From assembly GCF_004745805.1 (NCBI RefSeq), contig NZ_SRLQ01000007.1, positions 62,001 through 126,000 of the forward strand: 64,000 nucleotides of DNA, given 5' to 3'. Under the pieces are notes generated by a model that was not told the origin of the DNA, did not search any database, and saw only the letters and a program-made list of their open reading frames with translations. This document shows, piece after piece, positions 37,588 through 46,219 of this stretch (within the stretch, counting starts at the first letter, position 1; each line of letters opens with the position of its first letter). Both the position numbers and the translations under genes were made by a program. Origin of the DNA: Mycolicibacterium sp. CH28. Its GTDB lineage: Bacteria; Actinomycetota; Actinomycetes; Mycobacteriales; Mycobacteriaceae.

Positions 37588-39351
37588 ATGGCTAAATACG
37601 GAACAGGCAGTGTGGGTGACGGATCGCGGATGAGATGGCATCTTTGGGTTAGCTCGGTACTCGCAGGTTCAGCGGTCGCCACTGGTTTGTGTCTGTACTG
37701 TGCGGCCGCGGCGCAGGCCGCTCCCGAGACTGGATCGGCGAGGACGTCGGCGACATCGGAAACCCACGGGCCGTCGCGGGCGGTGTCTTCGGGGCCCTCC
37801 GGCGCGGTGCGTTCGATGTCTACTGGATCGTTGAAAACTGCTGTGCCGCAGGGTGTGAGCGCTAGATCTGCTCGCGCGATGAGCACTCCGGATTTGTCGG
37901 CCTCGCCGGCGTTCTCGGTGCGGGGGAACGTCCGGCAAACCTCCCTCGTCGACCACGCCGGTGTGGGCGCGGCGCCATCAGCGGCTGCCAGTGACGTCGG
38001 TGCCAGCGCTGGTGTGGGCGGGACGTCACGAGTGCGGTCGATGACGCCGGCGGTGACGACGGCCGCGGCCACGATTGCTGCTGCGACGCCGTCGGACTCC
38101 GCGGGCACCGATCCAGTCGGGTCTGCGCTGCACGAGCTCGTGCAGGCCCAGTCCGCTCTGGTCAGTGGAACCTGGCGTCAGGGAAATATCCCTGCCGGTA
38201 TCGCCGCGATCGGGCCGCAGGTGCTGATCGCCACGGCCCAGGCGTCGCTGCAGACCTGGCACGACTCGATTGGCGGTGCGCAGAATTTCTTCGCTGGCAC
38301 CGAAGGCATCCCGATCGTCCACGGCATTGCACGCGTCGCCCTCGCCGCCATCGAGCTGCTGCCCTCGATAGCGCAGGCGTCGATGGGTGCCGCGCAACAG
38401 GTTTTGCCCGCGGTGAGTCTCTTCGGTGCGCAGGACGCTGCACTGGGTGCCTACGCCAACCTGTCCGAGGCGCAACGAAATGGCCTGGTGTACGCCGTGA
38501 TCCCGACGGCGCAGCAAGGGACCAAGGTCATTGTCTACATTTCGGTCAACGGCGGGGCGCCTGCGCGCGTCCTTCTCGACACCGGGTCAAAGGGATTGAT
38601 CATCAGCCCGGACAACGTGGGGCAGCAGAACCTCGGCCCGTCCGACGACAGCACCTGTAGCGATCAATCAGGCGGCCATTGCGTGGCTAGCTACGGCTTC
38701 GCCGGCGGCGGCGCGTCGACAACGTTCGACGCCTACACGACGTCCGTCGACTTCGGCAACGGGATCATCACCGACCCCACTCCCGTCGGGATAGTCACCA
38801 GCGGCGATGCGGCGGCCTTCGCAGCGTCGCTGCCCGAGGGCGTCGTCGGGATTCTGGGCGTTGGGCCGAATTCCCGTGGACCGCTGACGAGTTCGGTGAC
38901 CAGCGCGCTTCCCGGGCTGCTGAGCACGGGAATGCTGCTCGACGAACGCGCCGGATACCTGGTCTTGGGGGGCAACCCGCTGCCCGCGCGCGCGAAGCTG
39001 GACGGCAATCCGCACACTCCGATTGTGCTGACGTTCAACGGCGGGCATTCGGAAGCTGTCTCGACAGGGAGTTTCGACACGGGTGGCGACTACGGGGGAC
39101 TCTCGTCGTCGTTGTGGCCGACCGAGGGGCTGCCCTCCGGAACCGTCATTTCGGTCTACACCGCCGACGGCGAGACCTTGCTGTACTCCTACACCGTCAA
39201 CGCGACGAACGCACCGACCGAGGTGTCCAACGCGAGTCGCCCGGACTACTTCAACACCGGCGTCGAGGCGTTTCTGAGCGGGCCGGTCTACGTCGACTTC
39301 TCCGCCAACGACGGCAACGGGGCAACACATTACGACTACCACTGGTGGTGA
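37588..39351 (+). CDS. Secreted PecA-like aspartic protease without a PE domain
   Basis: 587 residues. A Sec signal (about 15-44, ending AQA) is followed by a Ser/Thr/Ala-rich linker (about 45-180) and a helical segment (about 185-290). The protease domain (about 300-587) has two Asp-Thr-Gly motifs, VLLDTGSKGL (D331) and SFDTGGDYG (D497), as in the C-terminal proteases of PE_PGRS proteins such as PecA. Unlike those it has no PE domain and would use the general secretory route. The leaderless start fixes residue 1. It follows the GH18 gene by 159 bp in the same direction. Confidence 0.8.
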   Translation: MAKYGTGSVGDGSRMRWHLWVSSVLAGSAVATGLCLYCAAAAQAAPETGSARTSATSETHGPSRAVSSGPSGAVRSMSTGSLKTAVPQGVSARSARAMSTPDLSASPAFSVRGNVRQTSLVDHAGVGAAPSAAASDVGASAGVGGTSRVRSMTPAVTTAAATIAAATPSDSAGTDPVGSALHELVQAQSALVSGTWRQGNIPAGIAAIGPQVLIATAQASLQTWHDSIGGAQNFFAGTEGIPIVHGIARVALAAIELLPSIAQASMGAAQQVLPAVSLFGAQDAALGAYANLSEAQRNGLVYAVIPTAQQGTKVIVYISVNGGAPARVLLDTGSKGLIISPDNVGQQNLGPSDDSTCSDQSGGHCVASYGFAGGGASTTFDAYTTSVDFGNGIITDPTPVGIVTSGDAAAFAASLPEGVVGILGVGPNSRGPLTSSVTSALPGLLSTGMLLDERAGYLVLGGNPLPARAKLDGNPHTPIVLTFNGGHSEAVSTGSFDTGGDYGGLSSSLWPTEGLPSGTVISVYTADGETLLYSYTVNATNAPTEVSNASRPDYFNTGVEAFLSGPVYVDFSANDGNGATHYDYHWW

Positions 39352-39416
39352 CGGCTGCCTGCGCCCGGGCAGTCTCTACTGGACGGGCCGGCAGCGGTCC
39401 TGACGCACGTCGGGAT

Positions 39417-40175
39417 TCAGCGAACCTGGGTGCGGCCCCGCTCGATCACCGACGCGCGGTTGGCGGCGATGTCGTCGCCGGTGGCCTGCGCCATCCACGC
39501 GCGAGCCGAAGCCGCCTCGATCCACAGACCCGAGCCGGTCTGGTCCTCGTCGATGCGGTGATAGGACGCCAGCAGTGCGCGCACGGCGTTCTGGTTGTTT
39601 CCCACGATCGAGGCCGCCACCGCGCGGGCCGTTGGCAGCAACTGGTCGTGTGCGACGACCTGGGTGACCAGCCCGGCGCGCAGCGCATCCTCGGCGGATA
39701 GGTAGTCGCCGGTCAAGCTCATCCGGCGGGCCAGCCCTACACCGACCTTCTGCGGCAGCCGCACGCTCAGCCCCCAGGTCGGCAGCAGCCCGACCCGGGC
39801 GTGGGTATCGGCGAAGCGGGCGCGTTCGGAGGCGATCAGGATGTCGCAGTACAGCGCCAGCTCCAGCCCGCCGGTCACCGCCGCGCCATTGATCGCCCCG
39901 ATCACCGGGGTGCTCATCGACGGCCACTTCGGTGAGATATCGGGCAGTTCGGTGCTGTCACCAAGCTCCTTGAGGTCGAGCCCCGCGCAGAACACCGGGT
40001 CGGCGCCGGTGACGATGACGACATCGACACCCGGTTCGGCGTCGGCGTCTCGCAGCGCCGCGAAGAACTGGCTGCGCAGCGCCGATGACAGCGCGTTGCG
40101 CGACGCGGGGCGATTCAGCGTCACCGTGCGGACGCGGTCGGTGGTCTCGATGAGCAAGATGTCGTCGCTGGTCAT
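39417..40175 (-). CDS. echA16: Enoyl-CoA hydratase/isomerase (EchA16-like)
   Basis: 252-residue crotonase. LNRPASRNALSS and FCAGLDLKELG form the CoA and oxyanion segments, INGAAVTGGLELALYCD the second oxyanion loop, and HARVGLLPTWGLSVRLP the catalytic region. The second catalytic position carries W/G rather than the usual Glu, so activity may be isomerase-like or altered. It starts at ATG with TACGGT 6 nt upstream (leaderless) and is divergent from DUF2277. Assignment to echA16 is by position and similarity recalled from Rv2831. Confidence 0.85.
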   Translation of the reverse strand: MTSDDILLIETTDRVRTVTLNRPASRNALSSALRSQFFAALRDADAEPGVDVVIVTGADPVFCAGLDLKELGDSTELPDISPKWPSMSTPVIGAINGAAVTGGLELALYCDILIASERARFADTHARVGLLPTWGLSVRLPQKVGVGLARRMSLTGDYLSAEDALRAGLVTQVVAHDQLLPTARAVAASIVGNNQNAVRALLASYHRIDEDQTGSGLWIEAASARAWMAQATGDDIAANRASVIERGRTQVR

Positions 40176-40181
40176 AGCGAC

Positions 40182-40187
40182 ACCGTA
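40182..40187 (-). promoter_or_regulatory. -10 box of leaderless echA16
   Basis: TACGGT on the minus strand, 6 nt before ATG 40175. Confidence 0.5.
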
Positions 40188-40206
40188 GTCAGCATGCGGG
40201 TCGGCC

Positions 40207-40212
40207 TATCGT
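40207..40212 (+). promoter_or_regulatory. -10 box of the leaderless DUF2277 gene
   Basis: TATCGT, 6 nt before ATG 40219; divergent from the echA16 promoter 20 bp away. Confidence 0.5.
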
Positions 40213-40218
40213 GGGGGC

Positions 40219-40515
40219 ATGTGCCGAAACATCACCGAGCTGCGGGGCTTGGAACCGGCGGCCACGGGCGAGGAGATCACCGCGGCCGCCCGCCAGTATG
40301 TGCGCAAGGTCAGCGGGATCACCCGGCCATCGGAGTCGGCAGCCGACGCCTTCGAGGCCGCGGTTGCTGAAGTTGCCGCCAGCACGACACGGCTGCTGGC
40401 CGCGCTGCCCGCTCGCAGCCAGCCACCGAAAACCGTTCCACCGCTTCGTCGCCCGGAGGTCCTGGCGCGGCTGGGAGCCGCTGATACGGCGACATCGGGT
40501 CCCGCCGGGCAATGA
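40219..40515 (+). CDS. DUF2277-family small protein
   Basis: 98 residues. MCRNITELRGLEPAATGEEI and AARQYVRKVSGI are the DUF2277 signature. It is helical, with a Pro-rich C-terminal tail. The leaderless start is supported by the -10 box. Its stop overlaps the next ATG (ATGA). No function is known. Confidence 0.82.
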   Translation: MCRNITELRGLEPAATGEEITAAARQYVRKVSGITRPSESAADAFEAAVAEVAASTTRLLAALPARSQPPKTVPPLRRPEVLARLGAADTATSGPAGQ

Positions 40516-41057
40516 CGACTGCGCTCAAGGAATGGAACGCGGCCGTGCACGCGCTTCTCGATGGCAGGCAGACGGTGTTGCTTCGCAAGGGCGGTATCGG
40601 CGAGAAGCGATTCGCCGTAGCGGCCCAAGAGTTCCTGCTGTTCCCGACCGTCGCGCACAGCCACCTCGAGCGGGTGCGCCCCGAGTATCACGACCTGGTC
40701 GCCGCATCGGCTCCGGATAGCACCGACGATCAGGTGGTCATCCGCGCTGCGGCCAAAGTCGTTGCCGCCGTCGCGGTTACCCGCGAACAAGGGTTGGTCG
40801 ACGTTGAAGACCTGCACATCTGGACCGCCGACTCGGTGCGCGCCGACCGGTTGGATTTCCGGCCCCGCCACCGGCTGACCGTGCTGGTGGTCCAGGCCAG
40901 CCCACTCGTCGTCCCGATCCGCCTGCCCCGTGAGCCGCAGTTCGGCGGCTGCACCAGCTGGGTGCAGCTACCCGTGACCGCCGAGCTGGGTGAACCGGTC
41001 CACGACGCCGCGGCGCTAGCCGAGATCGCCGGACGCGTTCGCGCCGCCGTCGGCTGA
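40512..41057 (+). CDS. DUF1802-family protein
   Basis: 181 residues beginning MTTALKEWNAAVHALLDGRQ, with VLLRKGGIGEKRF and EFLLFPTVAHSHLERVRPEY, the hallmarks of DUF1802. It is coupled to DUF2277. The last 42 bp overlap the convergent CocE-type gene tail to tail. Function unknown. Confidence 0.8.
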   Translation: MTTALKEWNAAVHALLDGRQTVLLRKGGIGEKRFAVAAQEFLLFPTVAHSHLERVRPEYHDLVAASAPDSTDDQVVIRAAAKVVAAVAVTREQGLVDVEDLHIWTADSVRADRLDFRPRHRLTVLVVQASPLVVPIRLPREPQFGGCTSWVQLPVTAELGEPVHDAAALAEIAGRVRAAVG

Positions 41058-42707
41058 TGGAAGGTCCGCCGCGGCCGGCAGGATCAGCCTGGACGCTCCG
41101 CCCTCGCCGTGGTGCACCGTGTGCGTCGACGGGACCATCCGCGCTGCGCTGACAGCCGGCTCTCCGGTGCCGAGGTTGCGGGCGTACCGGGGATGCGACC
41201 CGCCGGCGACGAGCACCCTGATCCGGCTGCCAGCGCGGAATCGGTGCGCGATTGCGTCGAGCTCGATGCGCAGCGGGCTGCTCGACATGCTGAACCGCTG
41301 GAAGCCGTCGCTGACATTGCGGGAGCGCCCGCGGGAGTCCAGCTCGCTGATCCGGACGAACACATCGAAGTGGGTCAGGTCGGATTCGTGTGCGAGTTCG
41401 ATGACCGGATTGCCGAACACGAACAGGTCGGCGTCCAGCGGCCCGCTAGTGAAGCTGAGCACGTCGGGGCGTGTCGCCAGCGCGGAGTCGTCGCAGTACC
41501 CGCTGCGCTGTGCCAACAACCGGCCGCCCACCGTCGGTGTCGGGTCGGCGGGGTCGTAGCGGAAGGTCGACGGCGCCGCGTCGAGGGGCGGGGGAGTCGC
41601 GGCCAACCGGCCGGCCGGTTGCAGGTACAGCACGCCTTCGCCGGTCGCCGGTGGCCAGTCCGGCAGGTCGAGCCAGCCATGATGGGCGACGTAGACCCTG
41701 ACCCGGCCGCGTCGAGCCGGCGTCGGTGTCGCGGCGAGATGGGCACCCAGCCAGGTCAGCGTCTCGGCGGCTGCGATGCCGCCGGCCTTGGTGACCATCT
41801 GCGAGTGGGTCCACGGCCCGATCATCATCGCCACGTCCACACCACGATCGCGCAGTTGGCGGTACTGCAGCAGCGTCTGGTCGAGGAACAGATCCTGCCA
41901 GCCGCTGAGCAGCAGCACCGGCACCGAACACCGCTCCAGCGCGGCGGTCATCCGCATGGGCTCCCAGAACGGGTCGTCGGCCTCGGCATGCTCGATCCAC
42001 GACTCGTACCAGGGGGAGGCATCACCGAGCAGTTCCCGGCCGGCGCGGCCCAGCGGCAGACCGCCGGTGCCCCGCTCGAGCCGGCGCCCGGAGCCGAGCT
42101 GAAATGCCAGCCGTCGCAGCGCCGGCCGCTCCTGGTGTCCCACCATGTCCGCCCATCCGAGGAAGTCGTTGAGCGAGAACGACCCGGTGCCCCACGACGA
42201 GGCGTAGAAGTCGTGCGGACCCACGGTGATCACCGCAGCCGCCAGCTCCGGCGGCGGGTCCGACAGCAGCGCCCACTGGGTGAATCCCAGGTAGGACAGC
42301 CCAATGGTGGCGAAAGTGCCGGTGAACCATCTCTGTTCGCGCAGCCACACAACGGTGTCGGCGGCGTCGTCGGCCTCGTGGACCATTGGCACGAAATTGC
42401 CACCGGATCCGAAGGTCCCGCGCACGCTCTGCAGCAGCACGTGATAGCCGCGGGCGGCGTAGAGCTGGGCGTAGATCACCGAGAACGGGACCGACCGCCC
42501 GTAGGGTCCACGCACCACGATGGTGCCCAGCGGTGTGTCGGTGACCGGCGCGTAGTGGGTCGCACGCAACAGCACCCCGTCGCGCATCGGGATCCGGACC
42601 CCGCGGTGGACGCGGTACTCGGTGGTTGGCGGCGGCAGGCGCAGGGCGCGGGCGACCGCCCGGTCGGTGAACTGGCGAACCCTGGCTCGCACAACGCTGC
42701 TTAGCAC
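41016..42707 (-). CDS. CocE/NonD-family serine hydrolase (S15-like)
   Basis: 563 residues. The alpha/beta hydrolase core has nucleophile Ser138 in IGLSYLGFTQ, following RGVRIPMRDGVLLRATHY typical of X-Pro dipeptidyl-peptidase/CocE esterases. The C-terminal jelly-roll domain begins near YLQPAGRL and includes DLFVFGNPVIEL. GTG start with TAGTCT 6 nt upstream (leaderless). Probably an acyl- or ester-hydrolase; similar to Rv2800. Its 3' end overlaps the DUF1802 gene. Confidence 0.88.
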   Translation of the reverse strand: MLSSVVRARVRQFTDRAVARALRLPPPTTEYRVHRGVRIPMRDGVLLRATHYAPVTDTPLGTIVVRGPYGRSVPFSVIYAQLYAARGYHVLLQSVRGTFGSGGNFVPMVHEADDAADTVVWLREQRWFTGTFATIGLSYLGFTQWALLSDPPPELAAAVITVGPHDFYASSWGTGSFSLNDFLGWADMVGHQERPALRRLAFQLGSGRRLERGTGGLPLGRAGRELLGDASPWYESWIEHAEADDPFWEPMRMTAALERCSVPVLLLSGWQDLFLDQTLLQYRQLRDRGVDVAMMIGPWTHSQMVTKAGGIAAAETLTWLGAHLAATPTPARRGRVRVYVAHHGWLDLPDWPPATGEGVLYLQPAGRLAATPPPLDAAPSTFRYDPADPTPTVGGRLLAQRSGYCDDSALATRPDVLSFTSGPLDADLFVFGNPVIELAHESDLTHFDVFVRISELDSRGRSRNVSDGFQRFSMSSSPLRIELDAIAHRFRAGSRIRVLVAGGSHPRYARNLGTGEPAVSAARMVPSTHTVHHGEGGASRLILPAAADLPSADGGANASGDLG

Positions 42708-42713
42708 CCAATC

Positions 42714-42719
42714 AGACTA
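42714..42719 (-). promoter_or_regulatory. -10 box of the leaderless CocE-type gene
   Basis: TAGTCT on the minus strand, 6 nt before GTG 42707. Confidence 0.5.
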
Positions 42720-42781
42720 TGTAGTGCGGTCGAGGCCGTGGCGTCCGCAGGCCGGCCGATCCCGGTTGCCTGCCGCGCCAG

Positions 42782-42787
42782 TAGGCT
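42782..42787 (+). promoter_or_regulatory. -10 box of the leaderless metallophosphoesterase-pptT-truB operon
   Basis: TAGGCT, 8 nt before GTG 42796. Confidence 0.6.
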
Positions 42788-42795
42788 GGCGTGTT

Positions 42796-43731
42796 GTGGC
42801 TCCCACACTCTGGGCGATCAGTGACCTGCACACTGGTCACACCGGCAATAAGCCGGTCACCGAATCGCTGTATCCGTCGACACCGGACGACTGGCTGATC
42901 GTCGCCGGTGACGTCGCCGAGCGCACCGACGAAATCCGCTGGTCACTGGATCTGTTGCGGCGCCGCTTCGCGAAGGTGATCTGGGTGCCGGGCAACCACG
43001 AGCTGTGGACGACGGGCAAGGATCCGGCCCAGGTGTTCGGCCGCGCCCGCTACGACTATCTGGTCACCATGTGCGACGAGATGGGGATCGTCACTCCCGA
43101 ACACCCGTTCCCGGTGTGGACCGAGCAGGGTGGTCCGGCCACCATCGTGCCGATGTTCCTGCTCTACGACTACACGTTCCTGCCCGAGGGGGCGAGCACC
43201 AAGGCCGAGGGCCTGGCGATCGCCAGGCAACGCAATGTGGTGGCCACCGACGAGTTCCTGTTGTCCAGCGAGCCCTACGCCACCCGCGACGCGTGGTGCC
43301 GAGACCGGCTGTCCTACACCAGGGCCCGGCTCGAAGAGCTCGACTGGATGACACCCACGGTGCTGGTAAACCACTTCCCGCTGCGCCGCGAGCCCTGTGA
43401 TGTGTTGTTCTTCCCCGAGTTTGCCCTGTGGTGCGGGACGACTGCGACCGCCGATTGGCACACCCGGTACAACGCGCTGTGCTCGGTGTACGGCCACCTG
43501 CACATTCCGCGGACCACCTGGTACGACGGCGTGCGCTTCGAGGAGGTGTCGGTCGGGTATCCGCGGGAGTGGCGCCGCCGCAGGCCGTATCGCTGGCTGC
43601 GCCAGATACTTCCCGACCCGCAGTACGCGCCGGGCTATCTCAACGACTTCGGCGGGCACTTCGTGATCACCGAAGAGATGCGGGAGCAGTCGGAGAAGCT
43701 GCGTGATCGACTGCGGAGTCGACGCGGATGA
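42796..43731 (+). CDS. Calcineurin-like metallophosphoesterase (Rv2795c-like)
   Basis: 311 residues with the full metallophosphoesterase motif set: AISDLHTGH, VAGDVAER, PGNHELW, VLVNHFPLR and YGHLHIPR. A longer frame (42622) begins inside the divergent gene; GTG 42796 follows the -10 box by 8 nt. It is always next to pptT in mycobacteria. The overlap (ATGA) implies coupling, but its substrate is not known from sequence. Confidence 0.9.
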   Translation: MAPTLWAISDLHTGHTGNKPVTESLYPSTPDDWLIVAGDVAERTDEIRWSLDLLRRRFAKVIWVPGNHELWTTGKDPAQVFGRARYDYLVTMCDEMGIVTPEHPFPVWTEQGGPATIVPMFLLYDYTFLPEGASTKAEGLAIARQRNVVATDEFLLSSEPYATRDAWCRDRLSYTRARLEELDWMTPTVLVNHFPLRREPCDVLFFPEFALWCGTTATADWHTRYNALCSVYGHLHIPRTTWYDGVRFEEVSVGYPREWRRRRPYRWLRQILPDPQYAPGYLNDFGGHFVITEEMREQSEKLRDRLRSRRG

Positions 43732-44396
43732 GTGAGCTCATGGCTGCGGTGCTGCCCGGCATGACCGACCTCGTGTACGCCGAGGCCTACGACGACCCGC
43801 CCGGCCTGGTGCCGCTGCCCGAAGAAGAGCCGTTGATCGCGAAGTCGGTGGCCAAGCGGCGCAACGAATTCGTCACCGTCCGGCACTGTGCGCGCGTTGC
43901 CCTGCAGCAGCTGGGTGTGCCGCCGGCTCCGATCCTCAAGGGGGAGAAGGGGCAACCGTGCTGGCCCGAGGGAGTGGTGGGCAGCCTCACCCACTGCCAG
44001 GGGTATCGCGGCGCAGTGGTGGGCCGCAGCGCGGTGGTCCGATCGGTGGGCATCGACGCCGAGCCGCACGGGGTGCTGCCCGACGGGGTGCTCAACGCCA
44101 TCAGCCTTCCCGTCGAGCGTTACGAGATCGGCACCCTGCCCGGTGGGCTGCACTGGGATCGGATCCTGTTCTGCGCCAAGGAGGCAACCTACAAGGCATG
44201 GTTTCCGCTCACTGAGCGCTGGCTGGGATTCGAGGACGCGCACATCAGTTTCGACGTCGACTCGACCGGGGTGGCGGGCAGTTTCGTGTCCAGGATCCTC
44301 ATCGATCCCGCCGCGCGGTCGGGCCCGCCGCTGACCGAACTGGCCGGCCGCTGGTCGGTGGGCGGTGGCCTGGCGTTGACGGCGATCGTGCTGTGA
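43728..44396 (+). CDS. pptT: 4'-phosphopantetheinyl transferase PptT
   Basis: 222-residue Sfp-type enzyme that activates the carrier domains of mycolate, siderophore and polyketide synthases. SVGIDAEPH holds the Mg-binding Asp and Glu, and [27 protein letters not shown] is the W/KE-x3-K motif. The C-terminus [16 protein letters not shown] matches the tuberculosis enzyme as I recall it. The ATG overlaps the metallophosphoesterase stop and the stop overlaps truB. Confidence 0.96.
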   Translation: MSELMAAVLPGMTDLVYAEAYDDPPGLVPLPEEEPLIAKSVAKRRNEFVTVRHCARVALQQLGVPPAPILKGEKGQPCWPEGVVGSLTHCQGYRGAVVGRSAVVRSVGIDAEPHGVLPDGVLNAISLPVERYEIGTLPGGLHWDRILFCAKEATYKAWFPLTERWLGFEDAHISFDVDSTGVAGSFVSRILIDPAARSGPPLTELAGRWSVGGGLALTAIVL

Positions 44397-45424
44397 GCGC
44401 AGCGGATCCCGGCGGGCAGGAGCGCAGCGACGTGGGGAAAGATCCCGGCGGGCAGGAGCGCAGCGACCTGGGGAAAGATCCCGGCGGGCAGGAGCGCAGC
44501 GACCTGGGGAAAGAACCCGGCGGGCAGGAGCGCAGCGACCTGGGGAAAGAACCCGGCATTGTCGTCGTCGACAAACCGGCGGGCATGACGAGCCACGACG
44601 TCGTCGGCCGGTGCCGGCGCATCTTCGGTACCCGCAAGGTCGGTCACGCCGGCACGCTCGACCCGATGGCCACCGGGGTTTTGGTGATCGGTATCGAGCG
44701 GGCCACCAAGATCTTGGGTCTGCTGGCGGCCACCTCGAAGTCGTACTCCGCGACCATCCGGCTCGGCCAGTCCACCACCACCGACGATGTCGAAGGTGAA
44801 GTGCTGCAGGATATTTCCGCCGCAGCGGTGACCGGCGAGCAGATCGAAGCCGGGGTCGCGAACCTGCGTGGTGAGATCGCACAGCGGCCGTCGGCGGTCA
44901 GCGCGGTCAAGATCGGCGGCAAGCGCGCCTATCAGCTGGTCCGCGAAGGCCACGACGTGCAGCTCGCCGAGCGCATGGTGCGCATCGACCGCTTCGACAT
45001 CACAGCCGTGCGCCGGGAGGGCACCTTCGTCGATCTCGACGTCGAGGTGGAGTGCTCCTCGGGCACCTATATCCGGGCGCTGGCCCGTGATCTCGGCGAG
45101 GCGCTCGGTGTGGGGGGACACCTGACCGCGCTGCGGCGCACCCGGGTCGGCGGCTACGGGCTTGACCAGGCCCGCACGCTCGACGAACTGACCGAGCATC
45201 CGCAGCTCAGCTACTCCCTCGACCGGGCCTGCCTGCTGGCGTTTGCGCGCCGCGACATCACCGCACCGGAGGCCGACGACGCCAGTCATGGCCGGCCGCT
45301 GACCAGCGCCGGCATCGAGGGGATCTATGCCGCAACGGCGCCCGGCGACCGGGTGATCGCCCTGCTGCAGGATCGCGGGGCCCGGACGAAGTCGGTCGTG
45401 GTCATCCTCCCGGCCACGTTGTAG
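44393..45424 (+). CDS. truB: tRNA pseudouridine55 synthase with an N-terminal repeat extension
   Basis: 343 residues. From residue 53 it is a standard TruB ([19 protein letters not shown]; catalytic Asp in [27 protein letters not shown]), making pseudouridine 55 in tRNAs. Residues 5-52 are four 12-residue repeats ([12 protein letters not shown] type), encoded by a 36-bp tandem array that lies between the first Met-Ser-Ala and the conserved start of the enzyme. GTG 44393 overlaps the pptT stop (GTGA). The conserved core lacks a credible start codon after the array. The extension is therefore probably translated, and should be disordered. Confidence 0.93.
   Translation: MSAADPGGQERSDVGKDPGGQERSDLGKDPGGQERSDLGKEPGGQERSDLGKEPGIVVVDKPAGMTSHDVVGRCRRIFGTRKVGHAGTLDPMATGVLVIGIERATKILGLLAATSKSYSATIRLGQSTTTDDVEGEVLQDISAAAVTGEQIEAGVANLRGEIAQRPSAVSAVKIGGKRAYQLVREGHDVQLAERMVRIDRFDITAVRREGTFVDLDVEVECSSGTYIRALARDLGEALGVGGHLTALRRTRVGGYGLDQARTLDELTEHPQLSYSLDRACLLAFARRDITAPEADDASHGRPLTSAGIEGIYAATAPGDRVIALLQDRGARTKSVVVILPATL
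44405..44548 (+). repeat. 36-bp tandem repeat (4 copies) within truB
   Basis: Units at 44405-44440, 44441-44476, 44477-44512 and 44513-44548, each beginning GATCCCGGCGGGCAGGAGCG or GAACCC, plus 9 bp of a fifth. The first unit differs by one base (GTG for CTG) and the fourth begins GAA. A multiple of three, it keeps the truB frame. Confidence 0.95.
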
Positions 45425-45434
45425 GTCGGCCTCG

Positions 45435-46157
45435 CTAGCTGGTGACCCAAATCGCTTGTGCGGCAGGACTTCCCAAGTCGACAGTGCTGGCCGCTCCGTC
45501 GGTGGACTCCACCGATACCGAGATGACGCCGGCGAAATCGCGCCGCGCCAGCACCCGCAGCCGGGAGTCCAGGCTGATCCCGACGGTGTCGAAGTAGCGC
45601 AGCATCTCAGGGTCGGCATCGGAGATCCGGGCGACCGTGCCCAGCTCGCCGTCGGTGCACGCCGACAGTTGCCGGGCCGGCGGGGTGGGGACCCGACCGT
45701 CGGCGGCCGGGATCGGATCGCCGTGCGGGTCGCGGGTCGGGTAGCCCAGCTTGGCGTCGATGCGGTCCAACATCATGTCGCTGACCGCGTGCTCGAGGAT
45801 CTCGGCTTCGTCGTGCACCTCGTCCCAGCTGTAGCCGAGCTCGCGCACCAGGAACGTCTCCAGCAGCCGGTGCCGGCGGACCACCGCCAGCGCGGCATGG
45901 CGACCGCGGTCGGTCAACGTCACCGCGCCGTACTTCTCGTGATGCACCAGGCCCTGGTCGGCCAGCTTGCGGATGGACTCCGAGGCGGTGCTGGCCGACA
46001 CCCCGATGCGTTCGGCCAACAACTTGGTGCTGACTTTTTCGTTTGACCACTCCTGGGCGGTCCAGATCGTTTTGAGGTAGTCCTGGGCGACCGTCGTCAG
46101 GTCGCGTACCCCGGGGTTTGGGGTGTCATCAGGGCTCACACCCGAGAGTTTAGGCAT
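45435..46157 (-). CDS. mntR: Manganese-dependent DtxR-family repressor MntR (SirR)
   Basis: 240 residues. The N-terminal winged helix (DYLKTIWTAQEW; ASTASESIRKLADQGLVHHEKYGAVTLT) is followed by the dimer/metal domain (AEILEHAVSDMMLDRID) and a C-terminal FeoA/SH3-like domain (about 165-240). It corresponds to Rv2788, which represses manganese uptake genes. The ATG at 46157 is preceded by AGGTAATGA. It lies convergent to truB with a 10-bp gap. Confidence 0.9.
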   Translation of the reverse strand: MPKLSGVSPDDTPNPGVRDLTTVAQDYLKTIWTAQEWSNEKVSTKLLAERIGVSASTASESIRKLADQGLVHHEKYGAVTLTDRGRHAALAVVRRHRLLETFLVRELGYSWDEVHDEAEILEHAVSDMMLDRIDAKLGYPTRDPHGDPIPAADGRVPTPPARQLSACTDGELGTVARISDADPEMLRYFDTVGISLDSRLRVLARRDFAGVISVSVESTDGAASTVDLGSPAAQAIWVTS

Positions 46158-46206
46158 TCATTACCTGATCTGGGGATCTAGCGTTTTCCTCGGAGGCGGT
46201 GCGCCG

Positions 46207-46212
46207 TAGGCT
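46207..46212 (+). promoter_or_regulatory. -10 box of leaderless ribF
   Basis: TAGGCT, 7 nt before GTG 46220. Confidence 0.55.
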
Positions 46213-46219
46213 TGGCTAC

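Noticed and set aside
44405..44548. CRISPR array or unrelated non-coding spacer
   Set aside because: Perfect 36-bp tandem units without spacers, kept in the truB frame.
46149..46168. MntR/IdeR-type box overlapping the mntR start
   Set aside because: TTTAGGCATTCATTACCTGA is only weakly symmetrical (about 6 of 10 arm positions); not enough to call an operator.
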